Shown: positions 28,171-40,406 of the stretch, piece by piece | Position numbering within the stretch: position 1 is the first letter of the stretch | Layout: every line of letters begins with the position of its first letter | Assembly (NCBI RefSeq): GCF_003614885.1 | Contig: NZ_QZMS01000007.1 | Location: forward strand, 1,612,001 to 1,676,000 | Direction of reading: 5' to 3' | Origin: Photobacterium salinisoli | GTDB taxonomy: Bacteria > Pseudomonadota > Gammaproteobacteria > Enterobacterales > Vibrionaceae | Length of the DNA: 64,000 nucleotides | Position numbers and translations under genes: made by a program | Notes under the pieces: model-generated | What the model was told of the DNA's origin: nothing | Seen by the model: the letters and a program-made list of their open reading frames with translations, nothing else | The model's database searches: none

Positions 28171-30045
28171 ATGGTCTCCAGCGGAAACAACTACAAAGAA
28201 ACCGTGTCTCAGCTAATTAGCTGGGGACACTGGTTCAGTTTTTTCAATATTATCGCAGCCATGCTGTTAGGCACCCGGTACATCATCCATTCGGACTGGC
28301 CGGAAACCCTGATGGGGCAGCTTTATATGGGCCTGAGCTGGGTGGGTCATTTCGGCTTTCTGGTTTTTGGCTTTTACATTCTCATTCTGTTTCCTGCCAG
28401 CTTTCTAATCCCTTCTCAGCGTTTGATGCGACTGTTTGCGGTGCTGGTTGGAACCATAGGTCAAACCATACTGATTCTGGATACCCACGCTTATGAAAGC
28501 CTGGATCTCCATCTCAGCCCTCTGGTCTGGGATCTGTTACTCAGTGGGGAACGGACCGAACTGAATGCCCGCTGGCAATACCTGTTCATCGTTGTGCCAG
28601 CCATTTTCCTGCTGCAGCTGTTTTTATCTGAATGGCTGTGGCGCAAGCTGCGTAAGCTTACACGCAAGCATGTCGGCGTGCCGATTGCGTCTGTGTTTGG
28701 CCTGTGTTTCCTCGCCAGCCACCTGCTCTACATCTGGGCGGATGCCAACCTTTATCGGCCAGTAACCGCGCAGCGATCCAATTTTCCGCTGTCTTATCCA
28801 ATGACAGCCAAGTCCTTTATGGAACGTCATGGCCTGTTAGACCGGCAGGAATACGCCCGTCTGCAGGAAAAGCAGGGCGTTGAAAACAGCGAAAGCATCC
28901 GCTATCCGCTTAAACCGCTGTCATTCAGCGATAAAGGGACCGGCCAGAACCTGTTGGTCATTATGATAGATGGCTTACGCAGTGATATGATCACAGCTGA
29001 AACCATGCCGTATCTGGCTGCCTATGCACAGCAGAATCTGAACTTTACTGAGCATTACAGTACAGGAAACGACAGTACTCTGGGTACGTTTGGTTTATTT
29101 TATGGCCTGCCTGGCGCATACAATACCAGTATCCGGGCAGAGCACAGCCCGCCGGTTTTACTCGAAACTCTCACCAAACGCGGGTATCGGTTTGGTTTGT
29201 TCAGTGGTTCAGGCTTTGCCGATGTCATCTATCCGCAGGCTATCTTCACCAAAGATCAGCTTGCTTTAGCCGAGGCCCTGAATCCGGAGACTCACAGTGA
29301 TCAGCAGGCCATTGCCAATATGCAAAGCTGGCTGAGCAAACAAACCGCAGGTAAGCCCTGGTTTGGTTATCTTGAGCTGGTTTCAGTCCAGGATTACGAA
29401 GATTCTGACAATGCCGTTGCCGCGACGTTTAGCCCCTCGCTGAAAGATACCCAGCCCGGTGAAGACTCAAGCACAGATCCGGCTGAACTGCTGAAAAACA
29501 GTTATCGCAATTCGGCTTACTATGTTGATGAACAACTGATTGGCATCTTTGATAGCCTGATTAAACGCGACATGCTGGACGATACTGTGGTCATTATCAC
29601 GGCTAACCACGGCACTGAGTTTAATGAAACCGGCACCAACTCCTGGGGATCGGGATCAAATTACAGCCAGTATCAGTTGAAAGTGCCGTTGATCGTACAT
29701 TGGCCAGACAGCCAGACAGCACAAATCAGCCGGGCGACCAGTCACCTGGATATTGTCCCGACTCTGATGGAAACCCTGCTCAGTACCACGACAGCACCTG
29801 AATTTTACAGCAGTGGCATCAGTCTGTTCGACAACAGTAACAAGCGACGCTGGGTGCTGGCTGGAGACAATCAGGACATTGTCGTTGTTCAGTCGGAAGG
29901 CACCACAATTGTGGATAAATACGGCAACTACACTGTGTATGACGCTGAATACAAAATGATGGATAACGGGAAACCGAAACTCTCCACTTTGATGCAAGTG
30001 ATGCATGAGCTGAAGCGGTTTTATCAGCCAGGTTCTGGGCAATAA
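28171..30045 (+). CDS. yejM: inner-membrane sulfatase-fold protein YejM (PbgA/LapC)
   Basis: 624 residues. Five N-terminal membrane segments are followed by a periplasmic sulfatase/phosphoglycerol-transferase-like domain (VIMIDGLRSDMITAETMPYL, HYSTGNDSTLGTFGLFYGLPG, TANHGTEFNET). In enterics YejM senses lipopolysaccharide and restrains LpxC breakdown through LapB, so it sets LPS synthesis. Length differs slightly from E. coli (586), mainly in the periplasmic part. Confidence 0.94.
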   Translation: MVSSGNNYKETVSQLISWGHWFSFFNIIAAMLLGTRYIIHSDWPETLMGQLYMGLSWVGHFGFLVFGFYILILFPASFLIPSQRLMRLFAVLVGTIGQTILILDTHAYESLDLHLSPLVWDLLLSGERTELNARWQYLFIVVPAIFLLQLFLSEWLWRKLRKLTRKHVGVPIASVFGLCFLASHLLYIWADANLYRPVTAQRSNFPLSYPMTAKSFMERHGLLDRQEYARLQEKQGVENSESIRYPLKPLSFSDKGTGQNLLVIMIDGLRSDMITAETMPYLAAYAQQNLNFTEHYSTGNDSTLGTFGLFYGLPGAYNTSIRAEHSPPVLLETLTKRGYRFGLFSGSGFADVIYPQAIFTKDQLALAEALNPETHSDQQAIANMQSWLSKQTAGKPWFGYLELVSVQDYEDSDNAVAATFSPSLKDTQPGEDSSTDPAELLKNSYRNSAYYVDEQLIGIFDSLIKRDMLDDTVVIITANHGTEFNETGTNSWGSGSNYSQYQLKVPLIVHWPDSQTAQISRATSHLDIVPTLMETLLSTTTAPEFYSSGISLFDNSNKRRWVLAGDNQDIVVVQSEGTTIVDKYGNYTVYDAEYKMMDNGKPKLSTLMQVMHELKRFYQPGSGQ

Positions 30046-30051
30046 CATCTG

Positions 30052-30078
30052 ACAGGGCAGCTCGTATAGCTGCCCTGT
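30052..30078. terminator. hairpin between yejM and the small lipoprotein gene
   Basis: ACAGGGCAGCT-cgtat-AGCTGCCCTGT, perfect 11-bp stem between convergent genes; T-run is short. Confidence 0.7.
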
Positions 30079-30107
30079 TCTATGATCAACAATGACCAAC
30101 CGCTCCA

Positions 30108-30383
30108 CTAATGGTAGTCAACATTGCTGGCGTAGCATTGTTCATAGCCATCATTCCAGCCATTAGCGTATTTATTCTCTTTCTTCATTCTCTCAGGATC
30201 CTGACGAAACCCGTCATAGAAAGTCGTCGCCTGCACTTTCCGGCTGTCACACCCATCCTGATACCCTTCAAGGTAATTGCGGGTAAATCCCAATTCCGCA
30301 AGCTGAGAATGCCGTGTTTGGCCACATGCCGACAAAATCAGAGACAGTGATACCCACAATAAAAACACATGTCGTCTTTTCAT
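30108..30383 (-). CDS. small lipoprotein of unknown function, 91 aa
   Basis: Start at 30383 is set by AGGTGAG upstream. The signal peptide MKRRHVFLLWVSLSLILSAC ends in the lipobox LSAC, so Cys 20 is acylated. The mature part has glycine-aromatic motifs (NYLEGYQDGCDS, YANGWNDGYEQC) with two further cysteines that could form a disulfide. This GY/GW-D-G pattern occurs in small Vibrionaceae envelope lipoproteins, but I cannot name a family. Confidence 0.75.
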   Translation of the reverse strand: MKRRHVFLLWVSLSLILSACGQTRHSQLAELGFTRNYLEGYQDGCDSRKVQATTFYDGFRQDPERMKKENKYANGWNDGYEQCYASNVDYH

Positions 30384-30779
30384 GTTCTCACCTGACGGTG
30401 TTGATAAGTCAAAATTTCCCCGTAAGGTAAAAATAGTGAAACTTATCAGTTCGCCCTGTCTCAAGATTGACACAAGGGGCGTCTAACAACAAAGTGCTCA
30501 CAGCATGTCCGGACCAATCGGCTCATGTTGGCTGCAAGTCATCAAAAACACTCACCGGCACCTCTGAGCAGCATTCTCAAAATAAATACCCCCAGAGTAT
30601 CACTGCAACAACACTCATTAAGACATGATAAATTTGACTGTGGCCGGATTTTAACCAATTGTTTTACCTGTTTATTAAATTTTCCGCGTGCGCACTCTGT
30701 TCTCTTTTCATTATTCTTATATCGTAATGTGTTGAAAAATATTTCATAAACCCTCTAGGTCAGTAGCAGCGAGAACGGA
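30384..30779. other. 396-bp intergenic region before the diguanylate cyclase gene
   Basis: Divergent promoter region of the lipoprotein (minus) and the GGDEF gene (plus). AT-rich from 30640 to 30750. No hairpin with a T-run, operator or reading frame was convincing. Confidence 0.4.
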
Positions 30780-32288
30780 ATGGATTCCTTCTATCAGGCA
30801 TACTTTTCACAGTGGCAGACAACAACAAAGCGGTCAGCGGTTATTGACGGGCTGCTTCCTCTGTTTTGCCGCCATTTAAATGCCTCATCGTGCCACCTGT
30901 TCGTAAAAAAGCATGCTGAATGGATACATTTCACCCATTGCTCCCCATGCATTCATGCGCCAGCCACACCGCGTGATGAAGAGCTTGATGACTGGCTTTG
31001 TCAGCCCCTGCCTTTTTACCGGCAGAGTGCTGAGAAGACGGTGTTATGGCTCCCGCTGCAACATCAGGGTATACCTCTTGGCTTATTGGCACTGAGTTAT
31101 CCGGCAGGTTCAGCACTCACCGATCCTGACTATTTACAGCCTTGTATCCTCCACCTGAGTGCCGAGATCAGAACTTACATCGGTCAACATGCTGGTTCAG
31201 GCCCGGTTTTACTGGATATGCTGCAGGGCTTGCACGACATCTCTTTTGCTCTATGGCGCGCACAAAGTATTGACGATATGATCTTTCATGCGGTGGAACA
31301 GGGAAAGAAAGTGCTGAATATTGATCGTATCGCTGTCTTTCTTCTGACAGGGCATAACAGAATGAAAGGCACTTATGGCACAGATACCGAAGGAAATACG
31401 GTCAAAGAAGCCTATTTTGAATCCGCTATCCCGCCTCACTGGTTCATTGACCATCCCCAGGCACAGCATGGTTACCTGGCCATTGAAGAAAACACATCGC
31501 TTTATCATGATTTGCAAGAAATCGGGGTTGGCTGGAGTGCCTACACCTCATTGTGGGACGGAGATAAGCGCGTCGGCTGGATAGCCTACGATAACCTGAT
31601 TAACGGACGTCCGCTGGCTGACTATCATCCCCAGCTTCTCAAGCAATTCAGCTTTATTGTCTCTCAGCATCTGGTTCGCAGACAGACAGAAGAAAACCTC
31701 AACCAGCTCAATGGCGAATTGGAAAAACGCGTTACTGAGCGGACTCGGGAACTGCAGCAGTTAAACCGGCAACTGGAATACACCTCCCGTCATGATCCCT
31801 TAACGCAGGTGCCGAACCGGCGTGTGTTTGATCAGACCCTGCCCTTAGAATGGCGCAGGGCCCAGCGGCATCAGTTACCCGTATCTTTGCTGATTATCGA
31901 TGTGGATCACTTTAAGTCATTCAATGACAACTATGGTCACGCAACTGGCGACCGTTGTCTGACTCTGATCGCCCAGACACTGGTCTCGGTCGAGCGACGG
32001 GCAGGCGCGCTGTTTGCCCGTTATGGCGGAGAAGAATTCGTTATCTTGCTGCCGGGTCAAAACGCTCAGGCTGCGATTGTCGCCGCCGAAAACACCTTAG
32101 ACGCTGTTCGTTCATTGCTCATTCCAGTCAACGATCAGGAATACTCTAGTGTCACTGTGAGTATTGGCATCAGTTGTATGGTACCGGACAAACAATCTAC
32201 AGCGAATCAACTGTTTAACCAGGCCGACAGCGCCTTATACAAAGCCAAGTCGCTGGGCCGGGACACCTTTTTTATTTACGACGACTAG
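30780..32288 (+). CDS. GAF-GGDEF diguanylate cyclase
   Basis: 502 residues, cytoplasmic, no membrane segment. A GAF-like sensor region (about 140-300) is followed by a short coiled coil ([31 protein letters not shown], described only as residues about 302-335) and a GGDEF domain with the active-site GGEEF at 416-420. The inhibitory I-site that normally reads RxxD five residues earlier is RAGA here, so product inhibition is probably lost. It makes c-di-GMP from GTP, linked in vibrios to biofilm and motility. The 3' end overlaps topB by 17 bp. Confidence 0.9.
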   Translation: MDSFYQAYFSQWQTTTKRSAVIDGLLPLFCRHLNASSCHLFVKKHAEWIHFTHCSPCIHAPATPRDEELDDWLCQPLPFYRQSAEKTVLWLPLQHQGIPLGLLALSYPAGSALTDPDYLQPCILHLSAEIRTYIGQHAGSGPVLLDMLQGLHDISFALWRAQSIDDMIFHAVEQGKKVLNIDRIAVFLLTGHNRMKGTYGTDTEGNTVKEAYFESAIPPHWFIDHPQAQHGYLAIEENTSLYHDLQEIGVGWSAYTSLWDGDKRVGWIAYDNLINGRPLADYHPQLLKQFSFIVSQHLVRRQTEENLNQLNGELEKRVTERTRELQQLNRQLEYTSRHDPLTQVPNRRVFDQTLPLEWRRAQRHQLPVSLLIIDVDHFKSFNDNYGHATGDRCLTLIAQTLVSVERRAGALFARYGGEEFVILLPGQNAQAAIVAAENTLDAVRSLLIPVNDQEYSSVTVSIGISCMVPDKQSTANQLFNQADSALYKAKSLGRDTFFIYDD

Positions 32289-34263
32289 CCGTCTTCTTCT
32301 GGCCTGACGTTTTCTGACCTGAAGCACCTGAATGCTGCCTGCCCCGTGCACGTCGGCTATAACTCCCTTTTCCTTTACTGGCCGGAGGCGCAACCGCCTG
32401 AAGTGTCCGGAGGCTTGGCGGGACGCCCCCTGATTTTATCGCCCCCATCAGTTGCTCAATCTGCTGTTGCAGCGCTCCCATGAACGGCTGGTAGGCATAT
32501 TTCCGCTCAGCCATGTCTTGCAGCTGGTGTTCCCAATGTGCCGTCATGTCCGGGTACGTCGCTTCGTCGGGTAAGGCGTACACCAAGGCGCGGCCAGCGT
32601 CTGAGGCATGAATATTCTTCCCCTGACGGTAAAGCAACTGGCGCTTGAACAAGACCTCCATAATACCGGCCCGGGTGGCTTCCGTACCTAAACCGTCCGT
32701 CTCACGCAGAATCTTCTTCAGCGATTTATCTGCCACAAATCTGGCGATCCCCGTCATCGCCTGAAGCAAGGTTGCTTCGGTAAAATGCTTAGGCGGCTCA
32801 GTCACCCTGTCTTTGATCTCTCCGTCCTGACAGGTCAGCACTGTGCCTTTATCCAAAGGCGGTACCTTATCGGCCAGATCCTGCTCTTTGTCTGTATCGT
32901 CTTTGCCCTGCAACACTTTCCAGCCTGGCTGCATCAGCTGGCGGCCTCTGGCAATAAACACCCCGCCTGCGATAGAAAAGGTCAACTTGGCTTCTGCGTA
33001 GACCGCTGCCGGGTAAAACTGCATCAGATACTGACGGGCAATCAACTGATAGACCTTGGCTTCCTGGTCACTCAGGCTGCCGGGCTGCACGGCTTTTGGG
33101 GTGGGAATAATGGCATGGTGCGCATCGACTTTACTGTCATTCCAGGCTTTTGAGCGTAACGACAAATCGGCGCCATTGACAGCCTCAAGCATCTGCGGTG
33201 CCGTTGACGACACGGCTTTCACCACTTCACTGGCCTGGCGGTAGTGATCGACCGGCAGATAACGGCAGTCGGAACGCGGATAAGTAATGACTTTGTGTTT
33301 CTCATACAGTGACTGGCAGCACGCCAGTACATCTGCCGCGCTCATGCCAAAGCGACGTGCCGTATCTATCTGCAGTGCCGACAGAGAATACGGTAATGGC
33401 GGTGATTGGCGGGTTTCTTTTCGCTCCGCATCCGAGACAGTGGCTGGCTGGCCTTTGATACGCGTGACGACATTTTCACACAGCTTGCGATTGAGCACCC
33501 GGCCTTCCTCGTCTTGCCAGGGCTCACAGGCCTGGCTCGGCTGCCAGCGGGCGCGGATAACATTGTCCTGATAGGGGAGCAGTGCATAAACATCATAGAA
33601 AGGAACCGGCACAAAGTTGGCGATTTCGTCATCCCGGCGAGTTACCAGTCCAAGCACAGGTGTTTGCACTCTACCCACCGACAGTACGCCTTTATAGCCG
33701 CCCCGCTGCCCGAGCAAGGTATAGGCACGGGACATATTCATGCCGTACAGCCAATCCGCCCGGGATCGGGCCAGGGCCGACACGGACAGCGGAATAAAAT
33801 CGCTATTGTCCCTTAACTGCCCGAGCGCTCTTTTTACTGCTGCCGGGTTAAGATCTGAGATCAGTAACCGTTTCATGGTCGCTTTTTTCGCGGCGGCCAG
33901 TTTAACGTAATCAATCACTTCATCAACCAGCAACTGGCCTTCCCTGTCCGGGTCGCCGGCATGTATCACTTCATCCGCCTGCTTAGCTAACTTGCGGACC
34001 ACACTCAGTTGCTGCTTGGCGGATTTTCTCGGTGCCAGCTGCCATTGCTCAGGGATGATAGGCAAATCATCCAGGTTCCATTTCTTATAGCGCGGATCAT
34101 ACGCATCCGGTTCAACCTGCTCGAGCAAATGGCCGATACACCAGGTGACAATGTCGCCGTTGGCTACTTCAATATAGCCTTGATGATTCTTATGCGGACG
34201 GGGTAATACGGCTGCAATAGCGCGTCCAAGGCTGGGTTTTTCAGCGATATAAAGACGGGTCAT
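32272..34263 (-). CDS. topB: DNA topoisomerase III
   Basis: 663 residues. Type IA topoisomerase that decatenates DNA, usually with RecQ. Toprim domain at the N-terminus ([29 protein letters not shown] with the metal-binding acidic residues) and the catalytic tyrosine in [13 protein letters not shown]. The C-terminal tail is basic ([14 protein letters not shown]), likely for DNA binding. The gene end overlaps the convergent diguanylate cyclase gene. Confidence 0.97.
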   Translation of the reverse strand: MTRLYIAEKPSLGRAIAAVLPRPHKNHQGYIEVANGDIVTWCIGHLLEQVEPDAYDPRYKKWNLDDLPIIPEQWQLAPRKSAKQQLSVVRKLAKQADEVIHAGDPDREGQLLVDEVIDYVKLAAAKKATMKRLLISDLNPAAVKRALGQLRDNSDFIPLSVSALARSRADWLYGMNMSRAYTLLGQRGGYKGVLSVGRVQTPVLGLVTRRDDEIANFVPVPFYDVYALLPYQDNVIRARWQPSQACEPWQDEEGRVLNRKLCENVVTRIKGQPATVSDAERKETRQSPPLPYSLSALQIDTARRFGMSAADVLACCQSLYEKHKVITYPRSDCRYLPVDHYRQASEVVKAVSSTAPQMLEAVNGADLSLRSKAWNDSKVDAHHAIIPTPKAVQPGSLSDQEAKVYQLIARQYLMQFYPAAVYAEAKLTFSIAGGVFIARGRQLMQPGWKVLQGKDDTDKEQDLADKVPPLDKGTVLTCQDGEIKDRVTEPPKHFTEATLLQAMTGIARFVADKSLKKILRETDGLGTEATRAGIMEVLFKRQLLYRQGKNIHASDAGRALVYALPDEATYPDMTAHWEHQLQDMAERKYAYQPFMGALQQQIEQLMGAIKSGGVPPSLRTLQAVAPPASKGKGSYSRRARGRQHSGASGQKTSGQKKTASRRK

Positions 34264-34421
34264 GAAGTCTGTAACTACTGGAAATAACTTTCCGCACTAT
34301 AAAGAATTCAGCAATAGATGACAATCATTACTGGATATAAACCCAGTAACCGTTCACAAAGCCGTCGCAGAAATGAGGCAAGACAGGCAGCAAAACGCTG
34401 CCTGAGGAAGTCAGCAGGAAA

Positions 34422-34970
34422 CTATAAATACTCAACAAATTGCGCTAAATTCCGCTCTGGCGCTTTCGCATCGCGGCAATCCGGGGTGCCCAGATACAGA
34501 AAACCGACAATCATATCATCACCCTGTACGCCCAGCGCTTCGCGCACCACAGCATGATATGCCCAGCTTCCTGTCCGCCAAAAACCCGCAAAACCCTGAG
34601 CAACTGCCGCCATCTGCATCGCCTGAGCCGCACAGCCTGCCGAGATATGTTGTTCAATCACAGGGATTTTATCGCTGGGCTGTACTTTAGCGACAACGGT
34701 AATGACCATAGGAGCACGGAAAGGTGCTTTAGAGGCTTTCTCGATCACTGCCTCTTCTGCATCGTCAGCCTGAGCGGCAGACACCAGAATATCGGCCAGC
34801 TTTTGCAACCCTTCACCTTCGGAGACGATGAAACGCCAGGGCGTCAGCGCACCGTGATCCGGTGCCCGAAGGCCGGCACGAAGAATATTGTCCAGCGCCT
34901 CACCCTGAGGGGCCGGGGCCGTCATTTTAGGCAAAGAGCGACGATTAAGCAGCAGCGACAACGCATCCAT
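34422..34970 (-). CDS. ydjA: YdjA-type nitroreductase family protein
   Basis: 182 residues, minimal FMN-dependent nitroreductase fold. N-terminal LNRRSLPKMTAPAP and GLRAPDHGALTPWRF bind FMN; CAAQAMQMAAVAQGFAGFWRTG and GFLYLGTP are also typical of YdjA. Physiological substrate unknown. Lies alone between topB and fadH. Confidence 0.92.
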   Translation of the reverse strand: MDALSLLLNRRSLPKMTAPAPQGEALDNILRAGLRAPDHGALTPWRFIVSEGEGLQKLADILVSAAQADDAEEAVIEKASKAPFRAPMVITVVAKVQPSDKIPVIEQHISAGCAAQAMQMAAVAQGFAGFWRTGSWAYHAVVREALGVQGDDMIVGFLYLGTPDCRDAKAPERNLAQFVEYL

Positions 34971-35046
34971 AAATTATGTATCCTCGATGATAACGATTCT
35001 TGTTAAATACCATACCACATCTGCTCTTCTGAGTAACGGCAACGAA

Positions 35047-35070
35047 AAGAGGCTCCCTCAGGAGCCTCTT
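35047..35070 (-). terminator. terminator of fadH
   Basis: AAGAGGCTCC-ctca-GGAGCCTCTT perfect 10-bp stem; on the minus strand it is followed by TTTTCGTT. Confidence 0.88.
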
Positions 35071-35087
35071 GGTCACAGTAGCCGATA

Positions 35088-37124
<2,037 letters not shown>

Positions 37125-37130
37125 TTATTG

Positions 37131-37145
37131 TAGGTCAGACCACTT
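37131..37145. promoter_or_regulatory. FadR operator in front of fadH
   Basis: The core GGTCAGACC (37133-37141) is a perfect fit to GGTCNGACC, the centre of the FadR site, within TAGGTCAGACCACTT. It sits 30-38 bp upstream of the fadH ATG, overlapping the expected promoter. The fadR gene itself is in this window at 51195. Regulation by FadR is inferred. Confidence 0.65.
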
Positions 37146-37313
37146 ATAGCATAGGGTTAACGTCTATTCAAACACCCGTTTACATAACCTCAACATCCAT
37201 CACTGCTGTGACACTTTTCAAATACGCTATTTTAGTCGCAATATAGCTATCATTAGGATTTTACGCTGAGTCTCGGTTAGGATAAGCACTGGGATTTATT
37301 ATCAGGAAAGGCC

Positions 37314-39167
37314 ATGAAAGTACTACTAAAAGGCATTGCCAAAGTGCTGCGCGGATGTTGGAAGTTACTGAGCTTCACCCGTCAGCTATTTTTCAACCTG
37401 TTTTTTATTGCTCTGATTGGGGTAATCATTTTCGCCTTCCAGCAAGGAGCTGAATCACCGGCCCTGCCAGAAAAGGCTGCTTTGGTACTGGATATTGACG
37501 GCCCGATTGTAGAGCAGCGATCCTACGTCAATCCCTTCGATCAGTTTGTCGACAGTGCCATGGGCCAGGTGCCGGTTCAGGAAAATATCCTGTTTGACAT
37601 TGTCGATACCATCCGGGCAGCCGCCAAGGACGACAGGATCACCGGCCTTATCCTGAATCTGAAGAGCATGCCAGAGACCAACCTGACGAAGCTGCGCTAC
37701 ATTGCCAAGGCCATTGAAGAATTCAAGCAGGCCGGCAAACCTGTCTATGCCACTGGCGATCACTACCGCCAGAGCCAGTACTACCTGGCCAGCTTCGCCG
37801 ACAAAGTATTCATGTCTGCCGACGGCGGTGTCATGCTGACAGGTTACGGCAGCTATTCGCTGTACTATAAAACGTTACTGGATAACCTGGATGTCACCAC
37901 CCATGTCTTCCGTGTCGGGACCTACAAATCATTCGTTGAACCTTACACCCGCGACAACATGTCGGACGCTGCCCGCGAAGCAAACACAGTCTGGCTCAAC
38001 CAGATGTGGGACGCTTACACCCAGGATGTCGCCCTTAACCGCCGCATCCATGCCAGTGTCCTGAACCCTGAAGTGAAAGATCTGGTTGCTGAGCTGAAAA
38101 GTGTCGATGGTGATTTCGCCCGCCTGAGCCAGAAAATGGGGCTGGTGGACGAGCTGGTCAGCCGTACCCAACTGCGCCAGACCTTTATCAAGGAATTTGG
38201 CAGCGATGGTGACCATGGTTTCAATCAGATCAGTTATTACGATTATCAGCCTTCGGTTGGCTCACCATTCGAGCCGAGCAACAATGGCATCGCGATAGTC
38301 GTTGCCAGCGGCGCTATTGTTGATGGTCAGCAAGGGCAAGGCAGAGTCGGTGGCGACACAACGGCCGCTTTGTTGCGAGAAGCCCGTCTTGATGATGACA
38401 TTAAGGCGGTGATTCTGCGCGTTGACAGCCCTGGCGGCAGTGCCTTCGCTTCCGAAATTATCCGCAATGAGGTTGATGCATTAAAACTGGCCGGCAAACC
38501 AGTGGTAGTGTCAATGTCCAGCCTGGCGGCCTCTGGCGGTTACTGGATCTCGTCCAGCGCCAGTGAAATTATTGCTCAGCCAACCACGATTACAGGTTCT
38601 ATCGGTATCTTCGGTATGCTGGCTACCTTTGAAAAAGGCCTGGAAAACATCGGGGTGCACAGCGATGGCGTCGGTACTACCCCCTTTGCCGGTATCGGGA
38701 TAACCCGAGGCTTGCCTGACGATGTCGCTGAAATTTTCCAGCTAGGTATCGAAAACGGCTATCAGCGCTTCATCAGCCTGGTGAGTGAGAATCGCCATAT
38801 GTCACTGGAAGAGACAGATAAAATAGCCCAAGGTCGAGTCTGGACAGGCCAGGATGCACTGAAACTGGGTTTGGTTGATCGGCTGGGTGATTTCGATGAT
38901 GCCATTGTCTCTGCGGCCAAACTGGCAAAACTGGATAGCTACGATATACGCTGGATAGACTTGCCGCTCAGCCCGATGGAGCAGTTTCTGCAGGATATGG
39001 CTTCGGAAACCAGTGCCCGTATTGGCATGGCAATATCCGCCCAGCTACCCAATGTGTTCACGCCGGCCTTGCGTCATATCACAACTGATATCACCAATAT
39101 GAATAATTTTAATGATCCCAAAGGACAATATGCTTTCTGTCTGAATTGTTCCAGCACAGGAAATTAA
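37314..39167 (+). CDS. sppA: signal peptide peptidase SppA, 67 kDa type
   Basis: 617 residues, the long duplicated form. One N-terminal membrane anchor (about 21-44), then a periplasmic domain. The catalytic lysine is K205 (GTYKSFVEPY) and the serine is S407 (SLAASGGYW), aligned with K209 and S409 of E. coli. It degrades signal peptides left in the inner membrane. A terminator follows and ansA lies downstream, the same neighbours as in E. coli. Confidence 0.96.
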   Translation: MKVLLKGIAKVLRGCWKLLSFTRQLFFNLFFIALIGVIIFAFQQGAESPALPEKAALVLDIDGPIVEQRSYVNPFDQFVDSAMGQVPVQENILFDIVDTIRAAAKDDRITGLILNLKSMPETNLTKLRYIAKAIEEFKQAGKPVYATGDHYRQSQYYLASFADKVFMSADGGVMLTGYGSYSLYYKTLLDNLDVTTHVFRVGTYKSFVEPYTRDNMSDAAREANTVWLNQMWDAYTQDVALNRRIHASVLNPEVKDLVAELKSVDGDFARLSQKMGLVDELVSRTQLRQTFIKEFGSDGDHGFNQISYYDYQPSVGSPFEPSNNGIAIVVASGAIVDGQQGQGRVGGDTTAALLREARLDDDIKAVILRVDSPGGSAFASEIIRNEVDALKLAGKPVVVSMSSLAASGGYWISSSASEIIAQPTTITGSIGIFGMLATFEKGLENIGVHSDGVGTTPFAGIGITRGLPDDVAEIFQLGIENGYQRFISLVSENRHMSLEETDKIAQGRVWTGQDALKLGLVDRLGDFDDAIVSAAKLAKLDSYDIRWIDLPLSPMEQFLQDMASETSARIGMAISAQLPNVFTPALRHITTDITNMNNFNDPKGQYAFCLNCSSTGN

Positions 39168-39201
39168 CTCTTTTCGGATTCACAGTGATGAAACTTGACT
39201 T

Positions 39202-39226
39202 AGCCCGGTATATCCGGGCTTTTTTT
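39202..39226 (+). terminator. terminator of sppA
   Basis: AGCCCGG-tatat-CCGGGCT stem followed by seven Ts. Confidence 0.9.
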
Positions 39227-39285
39227 CGCCGGTTTTCGCCGTATAATGCCTTCACCATCAATCACTATGCTGTACCCGTACTCTA

Positions 39286-40299
39286 ATGACAAAAAAACAT
39301 ATCTATATCGCCTATACGGGCGGAACAATAGGAATGCAGAAATCAGCACATGGATATATTCCTGTTGCTGGCTTTATGGAACAGCAACTGCAGAACATGC
39401 CTGAATTCCACCGCTCGGAAATGCCTGCATTCACTATCCATGAATATGCACCACTGATTGACTCTTCAGATATGACACCTGAAGACTGGCAACGCATTGC
39501 CGATGATATTAAGGCCAATTACGACAAGTTTGATGGATTTGTCATTCTTCATGGTACGGACACCATGGCCTATACTGCTTCTGCTCTGTCATTCATGCTG
39601 GAAAATCTGGGCAAACCTGTAATTGTCACCGGCTCGCAAATCCCGCTGGCAGAAATGCGCTCGGACGGACAGAGTAACCTGCTCAATGCGCTGCATCTCG
39701 CGGCAAATTACCCGGTCAATGAAGTCACGGTTTTCTTCAACAATCAGCTTCTGCGCGGCAACCGCAGCACAAAAGCGCATGCCGACGGTTTCAATGCGTT
39801 TATTTCACCCAACATGCCGGCGCTGATCGAAGCAGGTATCAATATTCAGGTCAAACCCACCACAGAGCTGAACAAACAGCCTGCAGGCGAGTTTCGGGTC
39901 CACCAGATTACCCCGCAGCCTATCGGTGTGATTACTATGTACCCCGGCATTTCACCTGAAGTTATACGCAACACCCTGCGCCAGCCGGTCAACGCCATGA
40001 TCTTGCTAACGTTCGGGGTGGGGAATGCGCCGCAAAACGCTGAGCTGCTGGCCCAGCTCAAAGAAGCGGCCGACCGCGGCGTCATAGTGGTTAACCTGAC
40101 TCAGTGTCTGTCCGGAAAAGTGAATATGGATGGCTACGCAACTGGCTGTGCCCTGGCAGATGCCGGCGTACTCAGTGGCTATGACATGACCCGTGAAGCC
40201 GCACTGGCTAAACTGCACTATCTGCTTAGTCAGGCGCTGCCAACAGAAAAAGTGCGTGAGCTGATGCAACAGGACATCCGCGGCGAATTGTCCCGCTAA
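39286..40299 (+). CDS. ansA: L-asparaginase I (cytoplasmic)
   Basis: 337 residues, no signal peptide, so the low-affinity cytoplasmic enzyme. Catalytic threonine T14 in AYTGGTIGM and the second motif LHGTDTMAYT (T91, D92). Hydrolyses asparagine to aspartate and ammonia. Preceded by the sppA terminator and followed by its own. Confidence 0.96.
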   Translation: MTKKHIYIAYTGGTIGMQKSAHGYIPVAGFMEQQLQNMPEFHRSEMPAFTIHEYAPLIDSSDMTPEDWQRIADDIKANYDKFDGFVILHGTDTMAYTASALSFMLENLGKPVIVTGSQIPLAEMRSDGQSNLLNALHLAANYPVNEVTVFFNNQLLRGNRSTKAHADGFNAFISPNMPALIEAGINIQVKPTTELNKQPAGEFRVHQITPQPIGVITMYPGISPEVIRNTLRQPVNAMILLTFGVGNAPQNAELLAQLKEAADRGVIVVNLTQCLSGKVNMDGYATGCALADAGVLSGYDMTREAALAKLHYLLSQALPTEKVRELMQQDIRGELSR

Positions 40300-40320
40300 T
40301 CCAGTTAATCGGGCGACGTC

Positions 40321-40350
40321 AAAAAGAGCCGCACTCGTGCGGCTCTTTTT
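40321..40350. terminator. terminator of ansA
   Basis: AAAAAGAGCCGCAC-tc-GTGCGGCTCTTTTT, perfect inverted repeat with T-run. Confidence 0.9.
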
Positions 40351-40406
40351 ATATCTCAGCTACACTTATAGCAAATTTCGTCTGTTGGCTATGAGCAAGG
40401 TTGATT

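Noticed and set aside
34975..35010. GATAACGATTCTTGTTA upstream of the ydjA-type gene as a Fur box
   Set aside because: Only a partial fit to the Fur consensus with poor symmetry, much weaker than the site in front of sodA.
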